Positions 40,092-54,500 of a DNA stretch of 64,000 nucleotides are shown here, one piece after another. Source of the stretch: Micromussa lordhowensis (Eukaryota; Cnidaria; Anthozoa; Scleractinia; Lobophylliidae); assembly GCA_964020085.1 (NCBI GenBank), contig OZ026604.1, forward strand, positions 16,946,858 to 17,010,857. The letters are read 5' to 3'. The notes beneath the pieces were generated by a model. It ran no database searches. It saw only the letters and a list, made by a program, of their open reading frames with translations, and was not told the DNA's origin. Position 1 is the stretch's first letter. Each line of letters opens with the position of its first letter. The position numbers and the translations under genes were made by a program.

Positions 40092-42401
40092 TTAACTCCC
40101 AGGAGCCTTCTTGCGAATTAACTTCTCCCACCAAGTTTGTTCTCTTAATTTCTTCTGCATATCTGGTTGAGGAAAAAAACAAAATCTACCATGAATATTA
40201 TATATACCATTAAATATTATCTTGCTGTTGTATAGTTTCAGAGACTTATACCCTATTCACACCAACTAAACTAGTGTAACTAAATCAAGTTTAGGTTTTT
40301 CAAATTTGTCGATTATCCTTTGCAGTCATTTTGAGAAGACAAATTTCAAACCACTTTGGTAGCATATTTTATTCAAACATGTTTTTGCCTTGTTACGTTG
40401 TGGGGTGTGTATGGCATGAGCAACTAAATTTTAACCTTGTTTAGTTAAACCACTTTTAAACGTTTAACAGGTTGGTGTGAATGGGGTATTAGTCTCAGAG
40501 ATGCCCAAGATTCAAACGTTAAAAATTCTCTATTCACTGTTATGACGATGCAAACTCAAAAATTTTTGTACTCTTTTCAGTTACTTGTCGCTTTTAACAT
40601 TTTGCAATACAGTCAGTATAAAACATGGACTAAGCATTACAGACTGGGTATAAAATAAGGACTGAGGTATAAAACGCTGGCTAAGCATTATGGACTGGGT
40701 ATAAAACACTGACTTGGGTATGAACAAGTGCACACTGGGTGTAAATTACACCCGCTTTCAGTGTTATGTGTATAGGCGACATCTTCTCAACATGCTATGT
40801 AACCGGGCCTATGTGAAAAATCCGATCGATTACACCAAATCGTTTGATTGATCCCATAAATCAGGAAACATGCAAAGTCCACAATCTGCTACTGTACATC
40901 CATTTGAGGTAAGTAATTATCATTGATTTGTCATTTCTTCTGCTAATGACCGGAAAATTTTCCAGTTTTACAGTTAAATGGCCTATGCTGTTTACATAGC
41001 ATGTCGAGAAATGGCATCTTGAAAGATGGTCGAAAGATGTCGCCTATGCATGTAACACTGAAAGCGGGTATACTGAGGAGTCAGGACCAAGACTGTAAAC
41101 ATACTTTGTGACATAATTCCATAAAAGGTATTGAGAAATAAAACAATAAAGGCAAATTGTTAAACATATGGAGTTGAAAATTGTTGATTGCTCCTTTGCC
41201 TGTGTTTTATACCCAGTCCGCAGTCGGTAGGCCGCATTTAGTCTGCAGTCCACGTTTTATACCCGAGTCCGTATTTTATACCCAGTATAGTCCGTAATGC
41301 TTAGTCCCCATTTTATACATGTACCTCAGTCCATTTTTATACCCAGTCCGTAGTCTGCAGTCCGTGTTTTATACTGACTGCTTCCAATACCAGGCCCTGA
41401 ATGTTTTTCGTCAACATAACATGGTCACCAGATGTTTACATGTACCTCAAGTGGAAGTTCCAAACATTGGGGGAAAAGTGAATAATTTGTCATTTAAATA
41501 GACTTTTCTTTTCTTTCCTTGTTGGAGTTAATATATTTTAAAAAAGGTGTTAGTTAAGGCTGTTATATCTCAAACCTTTCAGCCGGTTGCAAGATTCTGG
41601 CATGAGTAGATGTGAAATTGAACTTCTCCATCAGACCACATGAAACTCACGCCTAAGGCATGAAGTGAGAATTGGCAATTGTGTGATTAATTGTTGTTTA
41701 CCTGACGATAAATAAAATGAAGCTGCTTCTTTACAAGTTTGTAAGTTATCTCCAGTGAAGGCTGTTTCCTTTTTACGGGGGTACTGTAGAATAAAAAAAA
41801 ATGTATATATGAAGAGAAATTGTGTTATTTCATAATTTTTTTATAACAATAACCAATTTCGATCTTTCTAGTTACCATTAAAGAATATATACTTTTACAC
41901 ATTCTAATGTTTATTTATATGGCTAAATATTCTTAACGAGTCTTTTACGAGTCGGGTAATTCCGTAAAACAAATCATAACTTAACACTTTTTTACATTAC
42001 CTTTCTTCATGTGACTGGTAAAACAGAGACACATTAATTTTCAAAGCTTCAATTACCTTGTTTCGGTAGTAATTTGAACTTATCTTTATAAGACTGTCAA
42101 GCATCTTCTCAGCCTCTTTTGGCTGAAAGAAAATGAAAAACAAAAACCTTAAAAGAGCGAGCATTCCTGAACAAAAACACGAACACTAATTACGTAAGCT
42201 GGTCATAGCTTGTGCTAGCTAAATGAGAGACGAAAAAAGTAAACTTACGTCTATTTGAGCATTTTTTATACGTGGCACAAGGTTCCTATTAAGGTGTTCT
42301 CCAAGATCTCTTCCTAGTCGATTTTGGTCAACCGGCCATTGCTCGCAAACTTGCAAAAACCTCTTGTAAAGTTTTGGGGCAAGTGCGCTCTTTGACGCCA
42401 T
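40092..42401 (-). CDS. UQCC2: UQCC2, complex III assembly factor
   Basis: UQCC2 helps synthesis and assembly of cytochrome b in mitochondrial complex III. Four exons on the minus strand fit GT/AG rules and phase: 42401-42249, 42122-42057, 41783-41702 and 40162-40092, giving 123 residues (human about 126). The first exon has LYKRFLQVCEQWPVDQNRLG and RDLGEHLNR; the second ISSNYYRNK; the third YPRKKETAFTGDNL; the last DMQKKLREQTWWEKL. These follow the family order. An in-frame ATG at 42479 would add 26 residues, but 42401 matches the usual start. The third intron contains a 771-bp inverted-repeat element. The gene shares a short intergenic region with MTMR9. Confidence 0.88.
40610..41380. mobile_element. 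inverted-repeat element with internal sub-repeats in UQCC2 intron 3
   Basis: The ends are CAGTCAGTATAAAACA at left and its complement at right, allowing mismatches. Both arms hold several repeats of GACT-GGTATAAAA type. The centre also folds (CATGCTATGTAA against TTACATAGCATG). No coding capacity and no clear target duplication. Confidence 0.8.
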
Positions 42402-42574
42402 ATTGGATTGATTAACAACGCCGCTGGTGGCAGGCTCATACTTCAGAAAAAGCTTGGCTGCTTGGCTGGAAGAAAGCACAGACCGGCAGAGAAAAATGTA
42501 ATTGAGTGTTTGTGTCGTTTCGCAGCGTTCCTCACTGTAATTTAACTTCTCATCAATGTAAACCTTTCTCTCTC
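42402..42574. promoter_or_regulatory. bidirectional promoter region of UQCC2 and MTMR9
   Basis: Only 173 bp separate the two divergent start codons, so this stretch plus the first exons must carry both 5' untranslated regions and core promoters. No TATA box is evident. Confidence 0.7.
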
Positions 42575-45500
42575 ATGGAGTTTGTGGAGTATATCAAATC
42601 GCCGCGCATTGAAAAGGTTTCTCTGAGGCGAAGGGGGCGTGTTTACCTGGAGGGAACGTTGTGCGTGACAGGTCATCACTTGATCTTTTCTTCTCGGACT
42701 GAGCACAAGGATGAGCTGATTGTAAGTCACAGTCAAGCACCAGTCGCTACCGAAATCTTTAAACCTAAACTGCTTCAATTATGTTTAAATGTCTTAGAAG
42801 TTGGATCATGTTTTTTGAATAGAGCTTAATGCTCGTACATGTATGTTATTGTACATATTCGGACATATAAAAGCACTTGTTGTTTGATACTGATGACGTG
42901 TTGTGGACTGTGGGGTACTATAGTTGCATTTCAGCTTGAGTTCCTGTTGCTGTTTGTTAATTGTATTCAGCTCATTTTGGAAACGAATGGGGATCGCAAT
43001 GCTCTTGACAGAATTTTTATTGAATCATATGCATATGTTTATACTGTCAGAAAATGGGAAGGATTGTAGCTTACTTAGACAGTTGCCCAGGAAACCAGAC
43101 CTCGCAACCCTTAGAAACTTAACCCAGAAGTGAATGCATCTTATAATATAGCGTTCAATGTCTGCCAAAATTCAATTTTGGAATTTTACTTGTATTGTTA
43201 GTATTTGACATTTGTAGTTTTAATAAAATTATTACAATTTGTACCTTCATGTGCACCTGGACATCAAAGTTTCAATCTGTTCACTCCTGTTGTTGATTTC
43301 AGACCAGCCAACCCTCATGATTCTGCCATGAGTCTTGCAATTTTTTATATTTTCTCACAGCCTTGCGACAAGACTCCCAATCTCAAAATTACAGTTAGAA
43401 TCTCACTACTTTTTGTAGAGTGTCCCAATTTTTTTCATGTCTCTCTTAAATTCCCTTTATCAGGGGCTGGCAGCTGTGCAAATGTGCAATTGATAGGACC
43501 TACTTGTATCTGCCGTTAGCTAATACTATGCTATTCTTTATGATATACTGAAGATTGGACTGCCTGTGTCTGAGCAAGGGGTTAAGGCTTTACTTGAGCT
43601 GTACATGTAGTTGATACCAGGTTTTGCTTCCACCTTGATACAAGCAAAATGTATATGTGCTTACTAACTTACTTCATTTCCTACAGCTGTTGCACTCCGC
43701 AGTGGAGCATGTTGAGAAGAAAGCAAGGGGTCAACATGGAACACTCACCATCTGTTGTAAGAACTTTGACTTGGTGAAACTGAAGTTTAACAGCATTGAA
43801 GAGGCATTGAATGTGGCATCATCTATTGAAGTACTTTCAACAATTGGTAGGATATAGCTCAGTTGCTGTTAGTAGCTCTGTTGTTCCCTTCTCTATTTTG
43901 GCAGATAATTAAAGGTGCTAGTGAGAGGGGAAGAGAGAAGAGGGGGAGGAGAGGGGAGGGGGGGGAAGAATGGAAGGGAAAGAGGGAGAGATAATCCATT
44001 CAGGCTTGAGGTTTTGTTAATGTTTTCATCAGGAGGGTAACTAGTTTTCGCAAATGGGCAAAACTATCTGAACTGAACATAGAAGTTTCCTCTAGATGGT
44101 CAAAACAGGTGAGCAAAATCATCCTGACAGCTGGTCAATTTGCCTTGTGCCTGCAGGCCCTTAATGATTCAATGGCTTGTTTGTTTCATTTGAGGATAAA
44201 ACAAGATGAATGAGATGTTGGTCCAGGTGATGATAAATGAAAGGATCCAGAATGATCACAGTGTCAGTGATCTGAGTTTGCTGGGAATGGATTTGTTAAT
44301 TTATCATTCAGTTGCATACACGAGAGCCCCTCATTGTGTAGTGTCATGCTTTTTTCAAGTTTGCTAGTGCTGTGCCAAATTATTGAAGTTACTAGTAGAG
44401 TCCAAGGTGGGTATTGTGGAGAGGTTGGACTGTAGGTATTTGATTTAATATATAACCTGTTTAACTTGTAAATGTTTTTTATATTCTCAGAAAATACAAA
44501 TTTGAGTTATCCTTTCTTTTACCGACACCTAAGAGTCATTGAAGAAGATGGCTGGGATCTGTTCAGTACAGAGATGGAATTCTCCAAACTCTGTGCTATA
44601 ACTCAGGGCTGGAGAATAAGTCATGTCAACAGTAACTATGAGGTTTGTACAAGTACAAGTATAGAGTAAATACAATACAACAATACAACAGCCAAACCTT
44701 GATTATCCGGACTCACTGGGACTAGACGAAGTAGTCTGGATAATAAAAAATATGAATATTAATGAAGAACAAAACTGATTACATCGCGCAGAATGCCCAT
44801 TGTTCTCGGGACATTTACTTGCAGTTCATGAGATATCTTAGGTCTGTCATATCGCGCATTATTATTCAAATAAACGCAAGTTGAACGCAAGGGGGCGAGT
44901 CTCATTGGTTAAGCTAAACTCCTGCTATTCTCTTTGGGGAATAAGGCCATGCTCATTAACTTGAAGACAGCGGAACTTCGGAACAATGAAGTTTCCGGGG
45001 TATTGTTTTCGCTATTGTTCGCACCTCTCAAAGTAAATGCACCGCTTCTGCCTCTGAAAAGGAGCGAAAAAATTTGTTGTTGATCCGTCTAAAATCTTGC
45101 GCCCTCTTTGCGCTCGAGCAAAACAATCGTTTGGGTCAAAATCGTGAGTTTTCAAAGGTTTGGCTGATTCGTAGGAAGGAGTTTCTTTTGTTGTGCAAAA
45201 CGGAACTGCTTCAAACTATCATGTTATTCTTGGATAGCGTGCGATCAAGTTTCTTTGAAAATGGCAAAGTCTGCGCGCTTATGTTTGCAAAATATAAAGA
45301 CGGCGCGGAATGGATCTTGCCCGCTCGAGCTTTTTAGTACAATAGTTTGAAATAGCGGAAATTCGAAATAGCCGATAGCAAATGACAAAAGGGCGAATCC
45401 AAGGAAAATGATACGGTGTTGAGTTTAAAAAAAACCGAGTTCGAATTAGCATGGTCCAACTGTACTGCCATATACCGAACATTGTTTACTTTTGACCACG

Positions 45501-48500
45501 CTACGTTCGTGGTTTCAAAGCAACGAACTGAAGCAAAGTCCGTTGATCGATCGATGGCTGCTTATCTCATTTGAAAAAGCTTGAAAACCATCGACGGCCT
45601 TGACCGCTTATGCTCTACCAGAGTGGGAAAGCCTCTCTCGCATCTCTGCATACAATTCCGCCGACTTTTCCATGGTAGCGGGGAGGTTGCCGTTCGCTTG
45701 GTTTAGCTGCGCCAGGACATCATTCGGAGTCTGTTTTATCTCCTCCGCTTTTATTCCTAGTTTGATCCAAGTCTCCGCCTTCAATTTTTTTCTTTTTTTT
45801 CCGTTCGTGCTGCTTTGTAACTTTTCCCGAAATCGTCTAACGCTTCGGGCGACAACGTCTCCGACTCGTTCGCACGCCGAGTCGTGTAGCTGGTAGCCAA
45901 GAGGCAGAATACTCGCTTGAAGTAATTCAAACAGTGTTCCTGCCTTACAAACATCTTTCCACTTCCAAAGTGCTTCGCCACTCACTTGCAGACGAAACAT
46001 CCGGTCGTTTTCATCAATGAAAGGAGGAACCATATGAATAAATAGAGGGTGGATCGGGTTTTCGAAGAGCTCTGAAAAGAGCTCCCGATCACTGGCGTTT
46101 TTTCCTTCCTCCATGTTCATTGCGCGTTATGGGCGAATGACTCGGCTGAGACTATAGTTTAAAATTCGCGGCAAATAGGAACTAATTTACATCTAAATCG
46201 TTTTCTTGAATGGGAATTGTTAGTTTTGACAGCCATTGTTATGCAGTGCTGAGCTAAATACAATGGCTCGCTTTCCTTGAACGCGCCATTTTCGAACGCA
46301 ACTTGACCTGGCAGTTTTCAAGCTGAAAGGGATAGTGGTTCTCGCTCACCAATTACCAAACTTAAAACGGATTTTGTTTAAGAAAAGATCCATCTTCCAT
46401 TTGCCGTATGCCGAATTTTGCAAGGCCGTTTGAATTTTCCAAAAATCTCTGTTGAAATCGTCCGATTTTGCAGTTTTTCAACTGCGAAGGGATAGTCCTT
46501 CTACTTCCTAAATCTCCTTTAGTTTAGGCTCATATAGTAGTTAAATCATGACTCTTCAAAAAGCCGTATGCCGAATTGTATGTTCGAACTTCAGGAAATC
46601 AGAAAATCGATTTTTGTCAACCCCACTTCGCCAATTTTGGCCTTTTCTTCTCTTATTCTGGCCTATTAAACTCGCGTTCGCATGCAAATTAGCCACTTCG
46701 CTGCTTATGAATAATTGATGATGTCCAGGCATTCTGCGCGATGAAATTAAGAAAGCAGCATTTAATCGTGAAACAACCTTTACAAATTGAATCAACCAGG
46801 CTTACTTGCTTTATTGAGCTGTTCATCATGTGATTTTTGCTTCAGTTCTCTGGTGGTCTCTAAGCTATTGCAAACTTCATGATCTTTTCCTTGTTCTTGA
46901 GGATATCAGAGATCTGCTGCTTACTAACGCCATATTCAGCTGACAAATTGGTTCCTTTTTCTCCTTTCTATAATGGCAAAATTATGGACTGCTTATCATT
47001 TATGGAAAGAATGTGGATCGCTTATGCTTCAAGGACATGAAGATCGAGAATAAACGTTCATGACGGTAGCTTTTGCAGTACTATGCTGAACAAAACAAAG
47101 AGTGAAATTTCACTTAGCAGCAAAGCAACTCTGAGCCAATTGAATGTTCTTCAGTTCATTAGTTACCACACGTGTGAGTGCTGCTTTTTTCCTCCTTGAA
47201 AGCAAAACAAACTCGCTTTTGACTGCACTTTTCAATCTGGCTACGGATCTTGATCATTACTAGTAAATATTCCTGACAAAACTGGGACTGGAGAAAAAGT
47301 CTGGATAATCGAGAAATCCAGATAATTGAGGTACGGATAGTCGAGGTTCAACTGTACTGAAAGCTCTGTAATTATATAGTCAGAAAAATTGCTGTCACAG
47401 CGTGTAAAGCAAGTCGTGTCCAATAGGGTGGGGCTCGTGGATTTTGCACTTGGGCTAGTTGATTCTGTCCTTCACTTGCCCTTCAGGTGAGTGAAGTTTC
47501 TGATGGAAAAGTTTTGAGGAAATTCATATTACAGAAGTACTGTAAGAGAGAAATTTGGGGGAACTGGTACCAAGAATGTCTTTGCGAGCTCCAGCATATC
47601 ATGTACATGTAGTTACAGCTTGATGAAAGGGCAAGCCTAAAAATTGGTTTTCTTTGCACCTTGTTTCAAGTGAGTTACATGTATTGGCATCACTTTTAAT
47701 TATTGGTTTCTCGCCTTGGTCTTGACCAATATTGTTTCTTTTTGTTCATTGATCATTTCCTCACTCATTTTCCATCCAAGAATTTTTGCTTGAGGAGTTT
47801 GATCCTGATCTGATTCCCAGTCTACATGTATACCAGCTATATGTACCTGGATTCTTTTCCTTATTGTCTTCATAATCCCATAATTATGTGCAGTAAGAGT
47901 CTTCACTCCATGCATTGTGATTGACACGGGGTACATGATCCTCTCTATCATGTTAATTTGGATCTAAAGCTTTGTGTGGTTTCTTCAGAGCTGTGCTGGC
48001 AGTATTGATAAGAATGATGACCTTTTAAAATTAGTTGTATTGATCAATAGCTAATTTAATTATTTTGTATTTTCGTCTTAATTAAGCACAATGTACATGT
48101 CATTGTGTTGGAGCTACGTTGCTAGAGTGTTAAGTACCAGTTCATTTGTTTTTTGTTTGCAGTTGTGTCCCAGCTATCCAGCCAGTGTTATTGTACCAGT
48201 TAAAATTTCTGATGATACTCTGAAAGCATCAGCTCAGTTTAGACATGCTGGAAGGTTTCCAGTCCTAAGCTATTATCACAAAAGAAATGGAGTAAGGATG
48301 CAGGGTTATTTAAATCTTGATAACAATAATGTACATGTACTTGTGATAGTATGTCATTTTTTGTATGATACAGTTGTATTAAGGTTACTATGCACCTTCA
48401 GGGGTGTCTCGCGTGCAAGCGATGTAGCGCGTCCAGTTTAAACTGTAGATATCTAAACCCCTATATCAAATTTAAGCTTATAGGACTGGCTATCAGACTA

Positions 48501-51500
48501 TACCAAAAATTTTGAAACAAAATGAATTGTCGAATTTTTCACGACTCCTAAATGCGAGCGCCCAAATCACCTTTTGAGCACTCCCTGTCAAAGCGAATTT
48601 TGTTTTTCGCTTATTTAATGTGTTCCTCCGCTTCCGGGGCCAAAGCGCTAAAAAAACGTGTCTCCGATTTGCCATATTCAATTTCAGTGAAAAGTTACAG
48701 AACATTTTTGAAATAGGATAAAGAAAATGTGGATTGATCGTACAAAAATCGCTCTCGAAAAAAAAGTATTTTGAAATAAAAAATTTGGAGACACGTTTTT
48801 GTTGTTTATATGTAAAACTAGCTACTGTCAAAATTTGAGAGCAATTGAACAAATTCCCTTTGACTTGTAGCTCTTTAAAGTGTCCCCTTTTGGTGAAAAA
48901 ATTGTTTCGAGAAAACAGCGCTGAAAAATGTTCCTGCTTCACAAACAAACTCCGCCCACAAACACAGTCAACTGGGTTCTCAGATAACTGAGGCAATCAG
49001 CGCTTGGAAAGTTTACTTCTGTTGGCTTCCTGGTGAAATTTTCCCGCGTAATCTTCAATCAACCCTTAGTGTTTAGTGTCACGGTTGACTGCATATACGT
49101 CAACAGGTTTCCTACAGCCTGTCAATCAGACACGAAAGTTTTACTTCCGGTAAAAACAAAAAACCGTATTTTCTCCGCCATCATTTAATATTTTTGAGAA
49201 TTTTTTTTTGGATGAAAGTTCATGCGTAGACCTATACATTAACCTAAAAATCAAAATTTCGAAAAAATGGTCGATCTGAAGGTGCATAGTAACCTTAAGA
49301 GTGGCCATTTGATTTATAGATTTAGCAGAGGATGCAGACTTTTGTATGTATGTTTGTAAATATGTGCTAAATATAGACATATAGGAATTAATATCAACAG
49401 TTATAAACAATGGTAGGACTGCTCAATACAAATACAGGCAAAGCGAAATACAAAGTAAGATAGAAACTACAGTTACTTGAGTTTCATGCTTAAAGCGATC
49501 ATCAGACTGATGATCACTTTAAGCGTGAAACTCAAGTAACTGTAATAATAATATTACCTTTTGTTTGTTTCCAATTATGCTTAATCTCAAAGGCATGTAC
49601 TGAATGCAATTCTTCCAAATTGAACTTCTGTTTCTATGCTTACAAGAAGCAAATCTATGAAATATCAAATACACGACATCTCGTAAATTCAATTACAATA
49701 GATATGTTCATCTTTCATGGGTATATTACAAACTCACAAAGTGATGAGCTCCCACATGCCTTGATTGCTCAGAAGACTACAGCAGAAATGCAGAGGTCAT
49801 GAATTTGAATCTCATACAAGCCTGAATGTTTTGTGGCATTATCGCAACTGCTCAAATTGCTCACATAACATTTACTGTGAGTGACAATATTTCAATTTTT
49901 AAACAATTAACTTTGGCCCTTGAAAAATTCCTTTTAAAAGCTATTTTGATGAACACACAGGTTGTACTATTGCGATGTGGCCAGCCATTGACTGCTATAG
50001 GAAGTAAAAGAAGTCGAGAAGATGAGAAACTGATAAATGATACTCTAGGAGGTGATTCTAAGGGATTCATTATCGACACCAGATCACAAGCTGCGGCTAT
50101 GAACAGCAGAAGTAAAGGTACTAGTGAAGCTATTATACGTTGTAAATTTATGTAAAGCTCAGTTGAATCTGCACAGTGTAAATTATTGCAGTTATTATTA
50201 TTATTATTATAATTATTATTATTATTATAATAATAATTATAATAATAAAAATAATTATAATTATTATTATCATTATTATACATATGGGTAATAAAATGAT
50301 GACAATGATAAAATGGTATTATAATTATAGTAACAGGTTGATGGCAGTGACAAAAAAGTATTCAAGTGCAATTTGGCTGGATAACAAAAATTGCAAAGTT
50401 GTTTTCACAAGTTCCGGCCCCGCATGTTGTTTTGTTGGGTAATATTTGATTTACATGTGGCTACCATCTCTGTGTATTCTTGTTTGTGTGTTTATTCAGT
50501 TATATCCTGTTTGTGTTCACAGGTGGAGGAGTAGAGCCAGAGTCTCATTATCCTCAATGGAAAAGAGTTCATCAGAATATTGAGAGGTTCCCAGCACTAA
50601 ATGATAGCATTGCAAAACTTGCTGAAGGTACAGAATGTAAACTAAGGTCCATCGTTATTTATAATAAACAATTATTTTAAAAGCAAAAGGTATTTAATAA
50701 TTCACTAAAAATGAAGAGTTTTGCTCTTTTTGATGGAGCATTACATGTATGGTCATAAAGGCTTGGTACTGTGACACTGATCTTACTTTGAATAAATGTC
50801 TGTGAAAAACACTTTGTTAACCTTTACATGTACCTCTGAATCAAAAACATGATTATCTTGGCCTGTTCGTGCTCATTCTCAGAATTATACAACAGAGAGA
50901 GTACAGTGTTACTACTGACCTGTGTACTACACAATGCATAGTGCTGTGCTTCGATCACAAGCAAACATGATATAACCAATTTAACTTTATCAATATTTTT
51001 TTGTTTTAATCCTGTTCAATGTTTTTGCAACAGAGAGCTTTACAGTCATAATTTATATACAGTACACGTAGAACTGATTCTGACACTAGCTATTAGTTAA
51101 TAAGGATTCCAGATGCACAAACAAATTAACAATTATTATTCATTTATAATCATTTGGAAAAGCTGTAACTTTGATGTACAAGCTAGCCTGAGCGTCGGTT
51201 ATTGTCACTATCCCTCAAAAAAATGTCTTTATTATTTTTTAACAAGGATGATTAATTACTAAGAATTATTATTAATTCAATAATTTCATTTCTTAGTACT
51301 TTTCAAATTTTACTTTCTTCAAATATTTCCATTTAAAATCCTCCCTTGTGTAAAGGAAAGATCGCCGGATTAGCCCTGGGCTATTGGACACAGCTTTCTT
51401 TGCACGCTGTTACCAACATGAAAGATCTTTCATAACTTGTAGTTTCTTCAGCATGATTTTTGCACCAAATGTTGCAATTTGGCAATTGTGTTTTGTGACA

Positions 51501-54500
51501 TTCGTCTCTGCCAGTTTCATGAAATTTATATCCCATGAAATTGAGTATATTGTAATAACAAGGATGGGATAGTAGGAGCACACAAATATACACACTCAGA
51601 GACTTAGTGAATTCAAAAGATTGCACATATGAGGAGAGAATGATCTGTTTCAGTGGGGTTGAGAATACACTTACCAGGATTTTACAAAGGACTTGTTATG
51701 AGTATTTCACTCTATCCTTTTGTCACTACAGCCAGTTTAGATCCTGAACTCAGCATGAATGCATGGCTGTCTAAACTGGAGTCAAGTTCGTGGTTGGATT
51801 ATGTTCAGAGTGTGTTATCCACAGCTTGTTTTGTTGTTCAGTGCTTGGACACACAAGGTACAGTAGTACTGTAGTGTAGATTATCGACCTTGACTTCACT
51901 AGTCCTAATACTGTGTTGAGACAGCAGTTGGGGTGATGAAAGGTCATAGACTTTTTGAGAAAAAAATACAAACAATTAAGCAACGAGACTCGAATGGCCA
52001 GAGCTGAGTGTCTAACTCACAGCGTTGTCCATATTAATAATTATGCATGCAGAGGTGAAGATTTAATGAATTCTGATTGTTCTGGTTTCAAGTGAGCTGT
52101 CTATGAAAAAATACCACACATAAGCACTTTTTGTAAACTTAATCAAATGCAATTCAGTTCAAAGTGCTATCATGTCTGTGATATTGCCTACTTCCTAGGC
52201 CTCAATATTTTGCCTCAGTCAATTGTTTTCAGGTCATGTGGTCTGAGGTGAAAACTGTACTCCTGGCCATTTGTCGCAGATGTGTCACCAAAATCAACTG
52301 ACCCAAATGAAAGGCCTGAGAGAAGGCTGTAGAGGAACTAGGCAATCCATGATGTAGAGGTGTCCATATCATAGGGGTGAAAATTATATGAATTCTTGTT
52401 GTAAATTAAGCACCAACTGAACTGTCTGCGATATTAATGGTGTCCATATTATGGAGATGACTGCTAGGCAAGGTTCAACTGTTATCAGCACTGTCAAGAA
52501 GTTTTGAGTGTCACCTTTTTATTTTAAAATTGTGGGTGAATTGTATCAACAACAGGCAAGTTAAAACATAGCATCAAGGCCCCATCAACCTAAATTACAG
52601 GTTCAGAACATTCTGACAGTACATTGTAAAGTGTACTGACTTATATGCTGCATTGTCACCACATTAGGAACAACTGTGCTAGTACATGGTGATGCTGGAA
52701 CAGATGCCACATTACAAGTAACATCATTAGCACAGGTTCTCCTGGATCCTATGTGCAGAACAACCAAAGGGTGAGGTTTACTACTGCCAGACATCAGCGT
52801 ACTTTACTCCAAAAAATGTGCGGATATAAAAATGTCCAAAATTTTTACAGTGCAGTATAAAACTTTTAAGTAGTTCCAAAGCCATTAGTTTCCTTTTTGG
52901 AGCAAACTCTAGTTGAGAAACTGCCTGAGATAGGTTACGGCTTGGTAGAATTTTTTTTTGGTTTCTTTTTTATCAATCTAATGATAAAAATGAGCGAAAA
53001 AAGTTTAACACAACGTTTCGATGACTCCATGTCATCATTGTCAAGTGAAAAGAGAATAAAAAATTTCACAGCTTAATATAGCGTGCGAGGTGATAGAACA
53101 TAAAGTATGCATGTAAAAAGTGACAAATTTAGATAAGTGACAAATTTAAATAAATAGTTTTGCGCGTATGGAGTCTGATTGTGTGTTCAAGCATGGCCTT
53201 TTCTTCTTTATGAATAACATTTCATAAATCAGACAGTCCAGTTTTCCGTTGCACTTCTTTAAAACGAAAAGTTGTTGCTAAGGTCACCGATGGTTTCCAG
53301 ACCGTGATCGTTCTTTAAGTGCTTGCCGATTGCCGAATAATGATGCTCGTCAATGCGTTGGTGTAAATGTCGACTGGTGTAGCCGACATACTCTGCATGA
53401 TTTATGAAATGGTTTATGAAATGTTATTCATTACAGTACAAAAAAAAAAAAAAAATACAGTATAGAAATGAAAAACAATACTACAAAAACTACATTGCAC
53501 TTACATGCATACATACTTACAACATTCAAGATACAAAGCTTTATTTTTGTTGTTATGTGTATCGGTGTGACTAATGTGATTGAAATAAATATAAAAACGG
53601 CTCAAACAAAGAAAAAAGTTACATGTACATATATACATGTATGCTGATGTAAGGCATCAAGACAGCCAAGAGAGAAAGTTATCCCACTTTTTGTAATGAT
53701 TAAGTAAAATTCCCTTCTCTTTTCAATATATAATTTCTAATTTATAGGTTGCTTTTAACTTAGCTTTGAAGGCTAAAAGTGATGGGATAACTTGTAAAGC
53801 TTGTACTTATAAATAAAATATTTAGCAAGCAAGAGAATATGATACACTAAAAGAAACATTTCCCAAAACGAATATCTAAATATCTAGTCAAATTTCCCAA
53901 AAAGAATATCTAAAAGTGAAGCATTAAGTACAATATTGACATCCACTGCAATCCAAGATAAAAGTTCTCTCCAAAAGAAAGTCAATGACTTACAAAAATA
54001 CAGCAAATGCTTCAGGGATTCCTCCTCTGCATTACAAAAGGCACATAAAGGCGATTCCATCATTTTGAACCCATGAAGTTTTGTTATTAGTGAAAATGAT
54101 CAGGTTTAAAATTTTATATTGGAATTCTCTTAGTTTGGTGTTTTGATCTTGATAACACAAAAACCTCGCTGTTATCACTCTCGTCTTTTCGTCTTCGTTT
54201 GTTTTTCCCACTCTGTGCACCTATCTTCTGGCTGAATCTCTAGCACTTGCACAGAGAATTCTTGAAGAACGGAGAGGGTATCTTACCACCGGTATTCTCT
54301 TCTATGCCATAAAAGCGAAGATTGTCCTTGTACAATAATTGATCTTGTAGATCCTTATATTTATCTTCGCAGTAATTCTTAATTCAGTAATTCTTGGAGG
54401 CCATCATGCATAACATTATTGGCGTTCCTCGACTTCGCCTGATCTTGTTTGAGCATTTTGACTCTGCCTTGTAATTTGTTTAGTTCCTCTTCTAGGCTAA

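Larger units (their letters stand above)
44688..47357 (-). mobile_element. Tigger/pogo-like DNA transposon remnant in MTMR9 intron 3
   Basis: The left end has AACCTTGATTATCCGGACT and the right end, reversed, AACCTCGACTATCCG. Both carry further TCTGGATAAT-type repeats, as in Tigger-family ends (CAGT-GAACCTCGATTATCCG). A decayed CENP-B-type DNA-binding segment lies near the right end on the minus strand. A second inverted-repeat pair, CATCGCGCAGAATGCC at 44782 and its exact complement at 46728, suggests another element nested inside. Confidence 0.7.

Noticed and set aside
45074..45337. 87-residue plus-strand frame in MTMR9 intron 3
   Set aside because: Low-complexity Leu/Phe-rich translation inside the nested transposon with no motif.
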